A stretch of 6,755 nt of DNA, taken from Roseiarcus sp. (GTDB lineage Bacteria; Pseudomonadota; Alphaproteobacteria; Rhizobiales; Beijerinckiaceae). Made by a program: the position numbers and the translations under genes. Location of the stretch: contig JASLHV010000398.1 in NCBI GenBank assembly GCA_030153205.1, positions 1 to 6,755 on the forward strand, given 5' to 3'. This document shows, in pieces, positions 1 through 6,537 of the stretch (within the stretch, counting starts at the first letter, position 1; every line of letters begins with the position of its first letter). Below the pieces are notes generated by a model that worked only from the letters and a program-made list of their open reading frames with translations, was not told the origin of the DNA and searched no databases.

Positions 1-303
1 GGCGCTGGCGAGATCGGCGGAGGAAAGCGCGCCCAAAATCGCCAGCGCGACTTTCGCGCCGACGCCTTGCACGCTCTGTAAGAGACGGAACCAGTCGCGC
101 TCGGCTTCGGCGAGAAAGCCGAAGAGCCGGATCGAGTCCTCGCGCATTTGCGTTTCGATATGCAGCACGGCCGCCTGGCCGAGGCCCGGCAAGTGGCGCA
201 AAGTACGGGCGGAGGCGGCGACGACATAACCGACGCCGTTGACGTCGAGAATCAGTTCGTTCTCGCCGATCGTCTCGATCACGCCTTTGAGCTTGCCGAT
301 CAT
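1..303 (-). CDS. ruvA: Holliday junction branch-migration protein RuvA (N-terminal half, cut by window edge)
   Basis: RuvA binds four-way DNA junctions as a tetramer and recruits the RuvB ATPase for branch migration in recombination repair. The minus strand reads open from an ATG at 303 to the window edge, giving 101 residues that begin MIGKLKGVIETIGENELILDV. Residues 1 to about 64 match the OB-fold domain, including NGVGYVV. Residues near 78-93 (SVQGVGAKVALAILGAL) are the first helix-hairpin-helix motif that contacts the junction backbone. The family is about 200 residues long, so the second hairpin and the RuvB-binding C-terminal domain lie outside the window. The start is fixed by an ATGA overlap with the ruvC stop, which implies translational coupling, and by GAGG about 6 bases upstream. 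ruvB is expected next but cannot be seen. Confidence 0.95.
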   Translation of the reverse strand, partial: MIGKLKGVIETIGENELILDVNGVGYVVAASARTLRHLPGLGQAAVLHIETQMREDSIRLFGFLAEAERDWFRLLQSVQGVGAKVALAILGALSSADLASA

Positions 304-803
304 GCCGCGCCTCGCGCCTTCAGGCCGCGATGCTGGGCGTGCGTGATGGCGAGCGCGAGCGCGTCGGCGGCGTCCGCCGAAGCTGCAGGCGACGCAGGCA
401 GCAGCATTTTCACCATCATGGCGACTTGGCTTTTCTCGGCATGGCCGACGCCGACGATGGTCTTCTTGATCACATTGGCGGCGTATTCGGCGACCGGCAG
501 GCCGAGCAATGCGGGAACCGCCAGGGCGATCCCGCGCGCCTGGCCGAGTTTCAGCGCCGATTGCGGATCGCGATTGACGAACGTCTCTTCGATCGCCGCC
601 TCGTCCGGCCGCTCCCGCTCGATGAGGGCGACAAGCGCGCGATGGATCTCCGCGAGGCGCACGGCAAGCGGGCGTCCGGCGTCGGTCTTGATCGCGCCGC
701 AAGCGATGAAGACCAGGCTCGACCCGCGCAGTTCGATCACCCCATAGCCTGTGTTGCGCAGGCCGGGGTCGACGCCAAGGATGCGAATCGCATGCGAGCC
801 CAT
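300..803 (-). CDS. ruvC: Crossover junction endodeoxyribonuclease RuvC
   Basis: RuvC is the dimeric Mg2+-dependent resolvase that nicks Holliday junctions symmetrically after RuvAB branch migration. All four acidic catalytic residues of the RNase H-like fold are visible. Numbered from the ATG at 803 they are D12 (in LGVDPG), E72 (in AAIEETF), and D144 and D147 (in SADAADALALAITH). The family blocks SALKLGQARG and VGHAEKSQV are also present. The product is 167 residues, near the usual 160-175. An in-frame TTG two codons upstream (809) would add two residues, but an AAAG-like ribosome-binding site sits 1 base from the TTG and a workable distance from the ATG, so I prefer the ATG. The stop overlaps the ruvA start. 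Upstream lies divergent kup; yebC, a common alphaproteobacterial neighbour, is not between them. Confidence 0.96.
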   Translation of the reverse strand: MGSHAIRILGVDPGLRNTGYGVIELRGSSLVFIACGAIKTDAGRPLAVRLAEIHRALVALIERERPDEAAIEETFVNRDPQSALKLGQARGIALAVPALLGLPVAEYAANVIKKTIVGVGHAEKSQVAMMVKMLLPASPAASADAADALALAITHAQHRGLKARGAA

Positions 804-883
804 GGCCAAGCTTTACGCCAAAGCCTCACGATCTCGCCAGCCTGACAAATCGGCGTTGCAATCCCCGCGGATTACTCCACTCT

Positions 884-908
884 ATTGGCCATAGAGAAAG
901 CGGCCAAT
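884..908. repeat. Inverted repeat in the ruvC-kup divergent spacer
   Basis: Two perfect 7-base arms, ATTGGCC (884-890) and GGCCAAT (902-908), are separated by 11 bases and lie 42-66 bases upstream of the kup start. The centre-to-centre distance of 18 bases is compatible either with an operator bound by a dimer or with a short RNA hairpin in the kup leader. A weak sigma-70-like pair sits just upstream (TTGCAA at 856-861, CTCTAT at 880-885, 18-base spacer), which would put the repeat over the start of transcription. The repeat is seen directly. Its role, and the promoter, are inference. Confidence 0.45.
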
Positions 909-938
909 CGGGCGCGCCGCGCGGCGGCGTCGGATTCT

Positions 939-943
939 GGAGG
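939..943 (+). promoter_or_regulatory. Ribosome-binding site for kup
   Basis: A full GGAGG core lies 6 bases before the GTG at 950. It fixes that non-ATG codon as the kup start, and the next in-frame ATG (codon 21) lies too far into the conserved N-terminus. Confidence 0.8.
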
Positions 944-949
944 CGTTTC

Positions 950-2839
950 GTGTCCACTCAAGAGGCGACGGTGGCGGAAGCGCCGCGGGGGAATGCTCAT
1001 CTTACCGCCATGGGCCTTGCGGCGCTCGGCGTCGTATTCGGCGATATCGGCACAAGCCCGCTCTACACTTTAAAAACGGTTCTGGACCTCACCGGCGGCA
1101 AGCCTGACGCCGCGACGATCCTTGGTTCGCTGTCGCTGATCCTGTGGACGCTCTTCATCATCACCAGCGTCAAATACGTCAATTTCGCGATGCGGATCGA
1201 TAATGACGGCGAGGGCGGCATCATCGCGCTGATGACCTTGCTCGGCGTCAAGAAGACGCATCGGCCGGCGATCATCGCGGTCGGCCTCTTCGGCGCGGCG
1301 CTGATTTATGGCGATGGCGCAATCACGCCGGCGATTTCCGTTCTCTCCGCGCTGGAAGGCGTGGAGCAGGCGGCGCCGAGCTTGACGACCTACGTATTGC
1401 CGCTCGCCGTGATTATCCTGATCGGGCTTTTCGCCATCCAGCCGCTCGGCACGGCGCAAATCGGCCGCGCCTTCGGGCCGGTGATGCTGATCTGGTTCGC
1501 CGTAATGGCGTTGCTCGGCGTCTACGGAATTATCAACCATCCGAGCGTCTTTGCGGCGCTTAATCCGCTCTACGGACTGAAGTACCTTTTTTCCGGCGGC
1601 TTTACGAGCTTCATGGTGCTCGGCGGCGTCTTCCTCTGCGTGACCGGCGCCGAAGCGCTTTACGCGGATATGGGCCATTTCGGGCCAAAGCCGATCCGCT
1701 ATGCCTGGGGCTATGTCGTCTTTCCGAGCCTCATCCTCAACTACGCCGGCCAGGCCGCGCTGGTGCTGGAAGGCGCGCCGACGGACGGCAATATCTTCTA
1801 TCGCCTGTGTCCGGGCTGGCTTTTGACGCCGTTGATCGTCCTCGCGACAGTCGCGACGATCATCGCCAGTCAATCGATCATCACCGGCGCCTATTCGATG
1901 ACGCGGCAAGCGATCCAGCTCGGCTGGCTGCCGCGCCTGATCATCAAGCAGACGTCGGAAGAAGGCTATGGCCAGATCTATGTCGGCGCGGTCAATTGGC
2001 TGCTGATGGTGGTCACGCTTGGGCTGACGATCGGCTTCGGAAAATCGGACAATCTCGCCGCGGCCTATGGCATCGCCGTGTCGCTGACCATGTTCATGAC
2101 CTCGGCGCTGCTGTTCATCGCCATGCGGGAAATTTGGATGTGGAGCCTCCCGGTGGCCGGGGCGGTGGCCTTTGGGTTTCTCGTCATCGACGGCAGCTTC
2201 TTCATCGCCAATATGGCCAAAGTGTTCGAGGGCGGCTATGTGCCGCTGATTCTGGCGATGCTCGTCTATGGCGTGATGTGGATCTGGCATCGGGGCGCCG
2301 TACAAGTTCATGACCGCGTCGAAGAATCGCTGGTGCCGATCGACAAATTCGTTGCGGAATTGCAATCCAGCGCGACCGCCCGGGTGCCCGGCGCGGCGGT
2401 GTTTTTGACGAGAGCCAAGAACGGGACGCCGCCGGTGATGGTCTGGCACGTCAAGCACAATCGCGCCTTGCATGAATATGTAATGATCCTGACGCTGACG
2501 GTGATGTCGACGCCGCGCGTCGAAGACAAGGAACGCCTTGTCCTAACCCGCATCGCGCCAAAATTCTGGCGCGCCGAAGTACGGTACGGCTTTATCGAAC
2601 ATCCCGACGTGCAGGGCGTGCTGGCCGAAAGCAAGGCGCTCGGTTGCGAAACCAACCTCGACGACATCACCTTTTATGTCGGCCACGAGACGATCATGCC
2701 GCGCGAGGACGGCAAAGGCCTGCCGCGCTGGCAAGAGGGGCTCTTCGCAGTGATGGGTCGCAACGCGGCGCGGATCAGCGACTTCCTGCAATTGCCAAAC
2801 GATCAGGTCGTCGAAATCGGGCGGCAGATTTCGATTTGA
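950..2839 (+). CDS. kup: Kup-family low-affinity potassium uptake transporter
   Basis: Kup (TrkD) is an inner-membrane K+/H+ symporter of the KUP/HAK/KT superfamily and serves as the constitutive K+ route, notably at low pH. The 629-residue product matches the usual length of about 620-640. Family blocks in order are GVVFGDIGTSPLYT (27-40, with the functionally important acidic D32), YGDGAITPAISVLSALEG (120-137), TGAEALYADMGHFG (232-245), NYAGQAA (264-270) and ASQSIITGAYSMTRQ (306-320). About twelve hydrophobic segments run from residue 20 to 447. A hydrophilic, presumably cytoplasmic domain follows from about 450 to the end. The start is a GTG with a strong GGAGG site. The gene stands alone: ruvC diverges upstream and the acyltransferase converges downstream. 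No frameshift or missing block is seen. Whether K+ or another cation dominates in vivo cannot be read from sequence. Confidence 0.96.
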   Translation: MSTQEATVAEAPRGNAHLTAMGLAALGVVFGDIGTSPLYTLKTVLDLTGGKPDAATILGSLSLILWTLFIITSVKYVNFAMRIDNDGEGGIIALMTLLGVKKTHRPAIIAVGLFGAALIYGDGAITPAISVLSALEGVEQAAPSLTTYVLPLAVIILIGLFAIQPLGTAQIGRAFGPVMLIWFAVMALLGVYGIINHPSVFAALNPLYGLKYLFSGGFTSFMVLGGVFLCVTGAEALYADMGHFGPKPIRYAWGYVVFPSLILNYAGQAALVLEGAPTDGNIFYRLCPGWLLTPLIVLATVATIIASQSIITGAYSMTRQAIQLGWLPRLIIKQTSEEGYGQIYVGAVNWLLMVVTLGLTIGFGKSDNLAAAYGIAVSLTMFMTSALLFIAMREIWMWSLPVAGAVAFGFLVIDGSFFIANMAKVFEGGYVPLILAMLVYGVMWIWHRGAVQVHDRVEESLVPIDKFVAELQSSATARVPGAAVFLTRAKNGTPPVMVWHVKHNRALHEYVMILTLTVMSTPRVEDKERLVLTRIAPKFWRAEVRYGFIEHPDVQGVLAESKALGCETNLDDITFYVGHETIMPREDGKGLPRWQEGLFAVMGRNAARISDFLQLPNDQVVEIGRQISI

Positions 2840-2843
2840 GGCA

Positions 2844-2874
2844 GGCCGACCGAAGAAAAAGCGCTTCGGCGGCC
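2844..2874. terminator. Stem-loop in the convergent gap between kup and the acyltransferase gene
   Basis: GGCCG (2844-2848) and CCGAAG (2850-2855) pair with CTTCGG (2864-2869) and CGGCC (2870-2874). The stem is 11 base pairs with one bulged A (2849) and an 8-base loop AAAAAGCG. It begins 5 bases after the kup stop and ends 10 bases short of the last codon of the opposing gene, which is where a shared bidirectional terminator would sit. Neither strand has a following T tract, so intrinsic termination is uncertain. It may instead protect mRNA 3' ends. Confidence 0.45.
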
Positions 2875-2884
2875 GCGCCCCTCG

Positions 2885-4846
2885 TCAATTGTTCGATTGA
2901 ACGGGCGTGGCGGCGAGCGCACTGAAAATATCCCTGGCGATCATCGCGGAGCTTTCCGCCGTCAGGTGAAAGCCATCCCAGGCGGTAGGCTCGCCTTTGA
3001 TCGTAGCGAGGCAAGAGCCGTCGTCCGCGCAGAGTTTTCGGAAGGCGGAGACATAGAGAACGCCGGCGGCTTTCGCCGCGGCGGCCAATGCGGCATCGAG
3101 CTTGGCCATTTTGGCGAAAGCCGCAGGCTGCAGAATGACGCGCTCGGGGATCTGCCCTCGAAGGCCGTTGAAATAGTTGCGCAGAATGATCCGCGGCAGT
3201 GGCTCCGGCCAAAGCGGCGGCGGCCCGACAATGACGATTGTTGGCGCGGCTGCGGCCTTCAGTCGGGCGATCGACCCCGCGAATTCTTTTCCGTAATCAA
3301 TATCGTAATCCGGCCAGCTCGAGAGAACGATCGTCGCTGGCCTCGTTCTCTCGATATATTTGAAAATGAAATCGTTGATCGCGGCGCAATTGGGCCGGCT
3401 CGCCTGTTGGACATAGCCTTCGATAAACGGCGGACATCCGGACGCCGTCAGTTGCGCAAGGTCAAAAGTACCGTCATTCGTTGATCGTAAGCCGGGATAA
3501 ATCGCCGCCGCGGCTGAATCGCCCCAGACCAAGACAACCGGCTTTGGCGAACCATCCTTCGCGAAACATTCTTCGGGAAATTCCGCCGGTCCCTGTTCCG
3601 GCTCGAGATGGCATCGCCGGGGGCGATAGGGCTCGTTGTCGAATTTATACGTGAGGAGCGAGCGGATGGCGGGATCGTTCCAACGCCCGGGAAGTCCATC
3701 GATGGAAAAAACGCCGGCGATCAAAAGCATGGCCGCCATTGCGGCGACAAGTCCGGCGACGACGGTGTTTGGCGCGAATCGATATTGTTTCCGTACCGGC
3801 TGCTCGACAAAGACATATGTCGCCCAGGCCGCGACGACCGCAACGCCGCAGGCTGCGATATTGATCGCCGGACCAGCGTCGGGGCGAAAAACCCGAACCA
3901 GCCAAAGAATGGGCCAGTGCCAGAGATAAAGCGGGTAACTGATCAACCCGAGCCCGACCATGAGAGTCGCGCCTAAGAATCGCCGCCCGATCCAACTCTC
4001 GGCGCCGCTCCAAATCACCAAAGTTGCGCCGATCGTCGGGCCCAAGGCGCGCCAGGAAGGGTAGGGCGTATCTGCGCTAAGCAAGAACGCGGATGCGATA
4101 ATCAGCGCCAAGCCAAGCACGCCGCCAAGGTTTCGTATCGGCCTCGTCGCGGAAAACAAAGTCGTGGTCGGCCGCCACGCCAACGCTGCGCCCAGCATGA
4201 ACTCCCAAGCGCGCGCCGCCGGAAAGTAAAACGAGAAGGAGCCATGTTGCGCGTAGGTGAGGTTTAGCGCGAAGGAGACCGCCGCGATCCCGGCGATCGA
4301 CGGCGCGATCCACCAGCGCCGCCGCCACAGCAACATGATCAGCGGCGGCCAGACAATGTAGAACTGTTCCTCGACGCCAAGCGACCATAGGTGCAGAAGC
4401 GGAATGTCGCTGGCGTTCGGCGCGAAATATCCGCTTTGTTTCCAAAAATGCAGATTGGCGATGAAGGTCGCCGCGGCGGCCGTCTGTCGCCCGAGACGCA
4501 CCAAGTCGCGCGGAAAAAGGAAAAACCAACCGGCGAGCAGGGTCGCCGCAAGCACAATGGCCAGCGCCGGAAACAATCTCCTGACGCGCCGAAAGTAGAA
4601 ATCGGCGAGATCGAACTTTCCCCGCGAGGACATATCCGAAAAAATGATGCCGGATATGAGATACCCCGAGATCACAAAGAAGACGTCGACGCCAATAAAG
4701 CCGCCCGGCGCCGCGCGCGGCGCCGCGTGAAACCCCATGACCAATAAGACGGATACGGCGCGCAATCCGTCGACATCCGGGCGATAGTCATGGCGCCCGG
4801 AATCCGTCTCTCTTAGGGTCGAGGAGGGGGCCGAGAGGGGGTCCAT
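2885..4846 (-). CDS. OafA/YrhL-type membrane acyltransferase fused to a C-terminal SGNH domain
   Basis: This is a predicted inner-membrane O-acyltransferase (acyltransferase-3 family) that would carry acyl groups across the membrane onto a surface glycan such as O-antigen. The ATG-started protein has 653 residues. Its N-terminal part shows YRPDVDGLRAVSVLLVMGFH (21-40, catalytic-type His40), GGFIGVDVFFVISGYLIS, FYFRRVRRLFPA (84-95) and HLWSLGVEEQFYIVWP, with about ten membrane segments to residue 347 and one more near 362-382. From about 410 a probably periplasmic SGNH domain carries WGDS (Ser444) and DGFH (Asp624, His627). The start is ATG at 4846 with AGG 5 bases upstream; an adjacent TTG at 4849 would add one residue. 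It lies 32 bases after lptB on the same strand. Some stretches look less GC-rich than kup. The acceptor glycan and acyl group cannot be told from sequence; succinoglycan, peptidoglycan or Nod-factor-type targets are alternatives. Confidence 0.88.
   Translation of the reverse strand: MDPLSAPSSTLRETDSGRHDYRPDVDGLRAVSVLLVMGFHAAPRAAPGGFIGVDVFFVISGYLISGIIFSDMSSRGKFDLADFYFRRVRRLFPALAIVLAATLLAGWFFLFPRDLVRLGRQTAAAATFIANLHFWKQSGYFAPNASDIPLLHLWSLGVEEQFYIVWPPLIMLLWRRRWWIAPSIAGIAAVSFALNLTYAQHGSFSFYFPAARAWEFMLGAALAWRPTTTLFSATRPIRNLGGVLGLALIIASAFLLSADTPYPSWRALGPTIGATLVIWSGAESWIGRRFLGATLMVGLGLISYPLYLWHWPILWLVRVFRPDAGPAINIAACGVAVVAAWATYVFVEQPVRKQYRFAPNTVVAGLVAAMAAMLLIAGVFSIDGLPGRWNDPAIRSLLTYKFDNEPYRPRRCHLEPEQGPAEFPEECFAKDGSPKPVVLVWGDSAAAAIYPGLRSTNDGTFDLAQLTASGCPPFIEGYVQQASRPNCAAINDFIFKYIERTRPATIVLSSWPDYDIDYGKEFAGSIARLKAAAAPTIVIVGPPPLWPEPLPRIILRNYFNGLRGQIPERVILQPAAFAKMAKLDAALAAAAKAAGVLYVSAFRKLCADDGSCLATIKGEPTAWDGFHLTAESSAMIARDIFSALAATPVQSNN
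4706..4725. repeat. Perfect 20-base palindrome inside the acyltransferase gene
   Basis: The 20 bases are identical to their own reverse complement, centred on an alternating CGCGCG core, and are made only of G and C. They lie in the coding segment for AAPRAAP, just after catalytic-type His40, where the short duplicated AAP unit helps create the symmetry. Symmetry stops at 4705/4726, where C faces C. It may be chance in alanine/proline codons. Confidence 0.7.
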
Positions 4847-4878
4847 CAAAACCTATCCCGGTCTCGGCCTGGTCGGCG

Positions 4879-5787
4879 TCACATCCGGAAATCTTCGCCG
4901 AGGTAGAAGCGACGTACATCGGGATGGGCGATGATCTCATCTGGCCCGCCTTCGGTCAAAACATGGCCGCTATGAATAATGTAGGCGCGGTCGATGAGGC
5001 CGAGCGTCTCGCGCACATTATGGTCGGTGATAAGAACGCCGATGCCGAGGCCTTTGAGATGACGCACCAGATCTTGAATGTCGCCGACCGCGATCGGATC
5101 GATGCCCGCGAAAGGCTCGTCCAGCAACATGAAGGACGGTTTGCCGGCCAGCGCCCGCGCGATTTCACAGCGTCGCCGCTCACCGCCCGATAGCGCGATC
5201 GAGGGGGATTTCCGCAGGCGGGCGATGTCGAATTCCTCGAGCAGCGAGTCCAGCATCGCCTCACGCGCCTTGCGGTTCGGCTCCGTCACCTCCAGGACGG
5301 CGCGGATATTGTCCTCGACATTGAGTCCGCGAAAAATCGACGCTTCCTGCGGCAGGTAACCGATCCCAAGCCGCGCGCGCTGATACATCGGCAGGGCGGT
5401 CACGTCGTGCCCGTCGAGCTCGATCGCGCCTTTGTCCGGCCGCACGAGGCCGGTGATCATATAGAAGACAGTAGTCTTGCCGGCGCCGTTCGGTCCAAGA
5501 AGGCCGACCGCTTCGCCGCGGCGGACATGAATGCTGACGTCCTTGACGACGGCGCGTCCGCTGTAGCTCTTGCCCAGATTGTAGACCGCGAGCGCGCCGG
5601 CTTCCTGCGTGGAGGTGAAAGGGCGTTCCGCCACAGCTTCGCCGTCGTAGTTGCGGTACGGATCGTTGAACGGCGCTGTCGGCGCCGTCTCCTCAACCGC
5701 GGCCGCGTCATTGACGCCCCAGCCCGTTAACCGTCCGCCGAGGGCGCGCGCCGGTTTCGCGCCATCCGAAGTGAAATCGTCGTTCAA
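4879..5787 (-). CDS. lptB: LPS export ABC transporter ATP-binding protein LptB, with N-terminal extension
   Basis: LptB is the cytoplasmic ATPase of LptB2FG, which extracts LPS from the inner membrane and pushes it along the LptC-LptA-LptD bridge. The ABC domain starts near residue 64. It shows Walker A GPNGAGKTT (98-106), Q-loop YLPQEASIFR (Q147), signature LSGGERRR (199-206), Walker B FMLLDEP with catalytic E224, and H-loop H256. YLPQEASIFR and the C-terminal DVRRFYLGEDF are LptB-like. The 302-residue length exceeds the roughly 240 of Escherichia coli because of a polar, probably disordered leader. The chosen start is TTG at 5787 with GAGGA (5797-5801) 9 bases upstream; an in-frame stop (5824-5826) blocks a longer form except via an ATT. 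A GTG at 5634 would give 251 residues but has only a weak ribosome-binding site. lptA lies 57 bases upstream. Confidence 0.93.
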   Translation of the reverse strand: MNDDFTSDGAKPARALGGRLTGWGVNDAAAVEETAPTAPFNDPYRNYDGEAVAERPFTSTQEAGALAVYNLGKSYSGRAVVKDVSIHVRRGEAVGLLGPNGAGKTTVFYMITGLVRPDKGAIELDGHDVTALPMYQRARLGIGYLPQEASIFRGLNVEDNIRAVLEVTEPNRKAREAMLDSLLEEFDIARLRKSPSIALSGGERRRCEIARALAGKPSFMLLDEPFAGIDPIAVGDIQDLVRHLKGLGIGVLITDHNVRETLGLIDRAYIIHSGHVLTEGGPDEIIAHPDVRRFYLGEDFRM

Positions 5788-5796
5788 TGCGGAAAG

Positions 5797-5801
5797 TCCT
5801 C
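5797..5801 (-). promoter_or_regulatory. Ribosome-binding site supporting the TTG start of lptB
   Basis: On the minus strand GAGGA lies 9 bases before the TTG at 5787. It is the better of the two candidate lptB initiation sites, the other being GTG at 5634, and so favours the 302-residue form. Confidence 0.5.
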
Positions 5802-5844
5802 GGCGAATCGAGCCTGGCGCCGCCTAGTCAGGTAGGGCGATCGT

Positions 5845-6537
5845 TTACTGCTTCGGCGCTGAATTGTCAGGGAGCTTTTTCTTTCCCGGCGCCGCTTTGT
5901 CCCCGCTATTGTCGTTGGAGCTGGGAATGAACACGCCATGGACACGTCCGCCGTCGACGTGTCCGCCGCCGTCGACAACAGCATGGCCCGTCGTCATATC
6001 GTAAGTCAGTTTGTCGCCTTTGGTGACATTGCCGCCGTCGCTCAACGTGACGTTGCCGTAAAGCCAGACTTTATTCTCAGTCTTGTCGAAAACGCCGCGG
6101 TCGCCCGTCGCGACCTGGGTCTTGGAGACCACGGTCACCGGCCCCGCGGCCTCCATATGTTTGACTTGGCTGGTCGAAGGGCTCGGCGGTTCGCCGCCTG
6201 CCTCGGTTGTCGCTGCGGCGGGCGTCGACTTGGATTGTCCGCTGCCTTCCGTCGCTTGCGCTTCGTTCTTGGCGAGGAAAATTGTCAAAGCCGAACAGGT
6301 CAATTTGCTGTCGCCCTGGATCGCGACGACATTTCCCGAGTAGATCGCCTTCTGCTCCTTGTCGAAATAGACGAGCTTATCCGCATCGATGGAGATCGGC
6401 TCTTTGGAATTGCCGCCCGGCAAAATCGCTGATGAATTGCCGCCTTTGCCGGCGGCTGATGCCGACGAAGCAATGGCGATCACAATCAGAGCGGCGCCGA
6501 TGCAGGAAGCACGACGCAAGCGTGCGACGCCTGTCAT
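5845..6537 (-). CDS. lptA: Periplasmic LPS-transport bridge protein LptA (OstA-like)
   Basis: LptA is the periplasmic beta-jellyroll that polymerises between LptC and LptD and shields LPS lipid chains in transit. The 230-residue protein starts with a Sec signal peptide: basic MTGVARLRR, hydrophobic core near 12-25, probable cleavage after SASA (residue 28). The OstA/LptA fold begins at EPISIDADKLVYFDKEQKAIYSGNV (46-70) and resumes at HMEAAGPVTVVSKTQVATGDRGVFD. It continues through VWLYGNVTLSDGGNVTKGDKLTYDMTTGHAVV. Between these halves lies a Ser/Thr/Pro/Ala-rich stretch (about 95-125) not expected in the minimal fold. A Gly/His repeat VDGGGHVDGGRVHG (188-201) and a lysine-rich tail follow. 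The ATG overlaps the lptC stop as ATGA, with AAGGA about 9 bases upstream. lptB follows after 57 bases, which supports the assignment. Confidence 0.92.
   Translation of the reverse strand: MTGVARLRRASCIGAALIVIAIASSASAAGKGGNSSAILPGGNSKEPISIDADKLVYFDKEQKAIYSGNVVAIQGDSKLTCSALTIFLAKNEAQATEGSGQSKSTPAAATTEAGGEPPSPSTSQVKHMEAAGPVTVVSKTQVATGDRGVFDKTENKVWLYGNVTLSDGGNVTKGDKLTYDMTTGHAVVDGGGHVDGGRVHGVFIPSSNDNSGDKAAPGKKKLPDNSAPKQ

Noticed and set aside
148..845. Two long plus-strand frames over ruvC and ruvA
   Set aside because: They are the reverse of conserved ruvC/ruvA codons and carry no recognisable motif; RuvC catalytic residues are intact on the other strand.
911..929. GC-only self-complementary runs (GGCGCGCC and GCCGCGCGGC) before the kup ribosome-binding site
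   Set aside because: They are short, overlap one another and are expected in DNA of this composition; no loop-forming stem covers GGAGG.
1807..2313. A 168-codon plus-strand frame within kup
   Set aside because: It is a shifted frame of kup with arginine/histidine-rich shadow composition and no start context.
1070..2473. A 467-codon open frame on the minus strand, antisense to kup
   Set aside because: It is rich in Arg, Asp, His and Gln, as expected from the complement of a GC-biased gene, shows no domain, and overlaps the unmistakable kup frame.
5946..5976. Imperfect direct repeat of GTCCGCC(GCC)GTCGAC in lptA
   Set aside because: It encodes VDGGGHVDGGRVHG within a continuous reading frame and is too short and single to be a mobile or CRISPR-like repeat.
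6484..6537. LptA as a lipoprotein, because of Cys12 in RRASCIGA
   Set aside because: The cysteine precedes the hydrophobic core, not following it, so there is no lipobox; SASA supports ordinary signal peptidase I cleavage.
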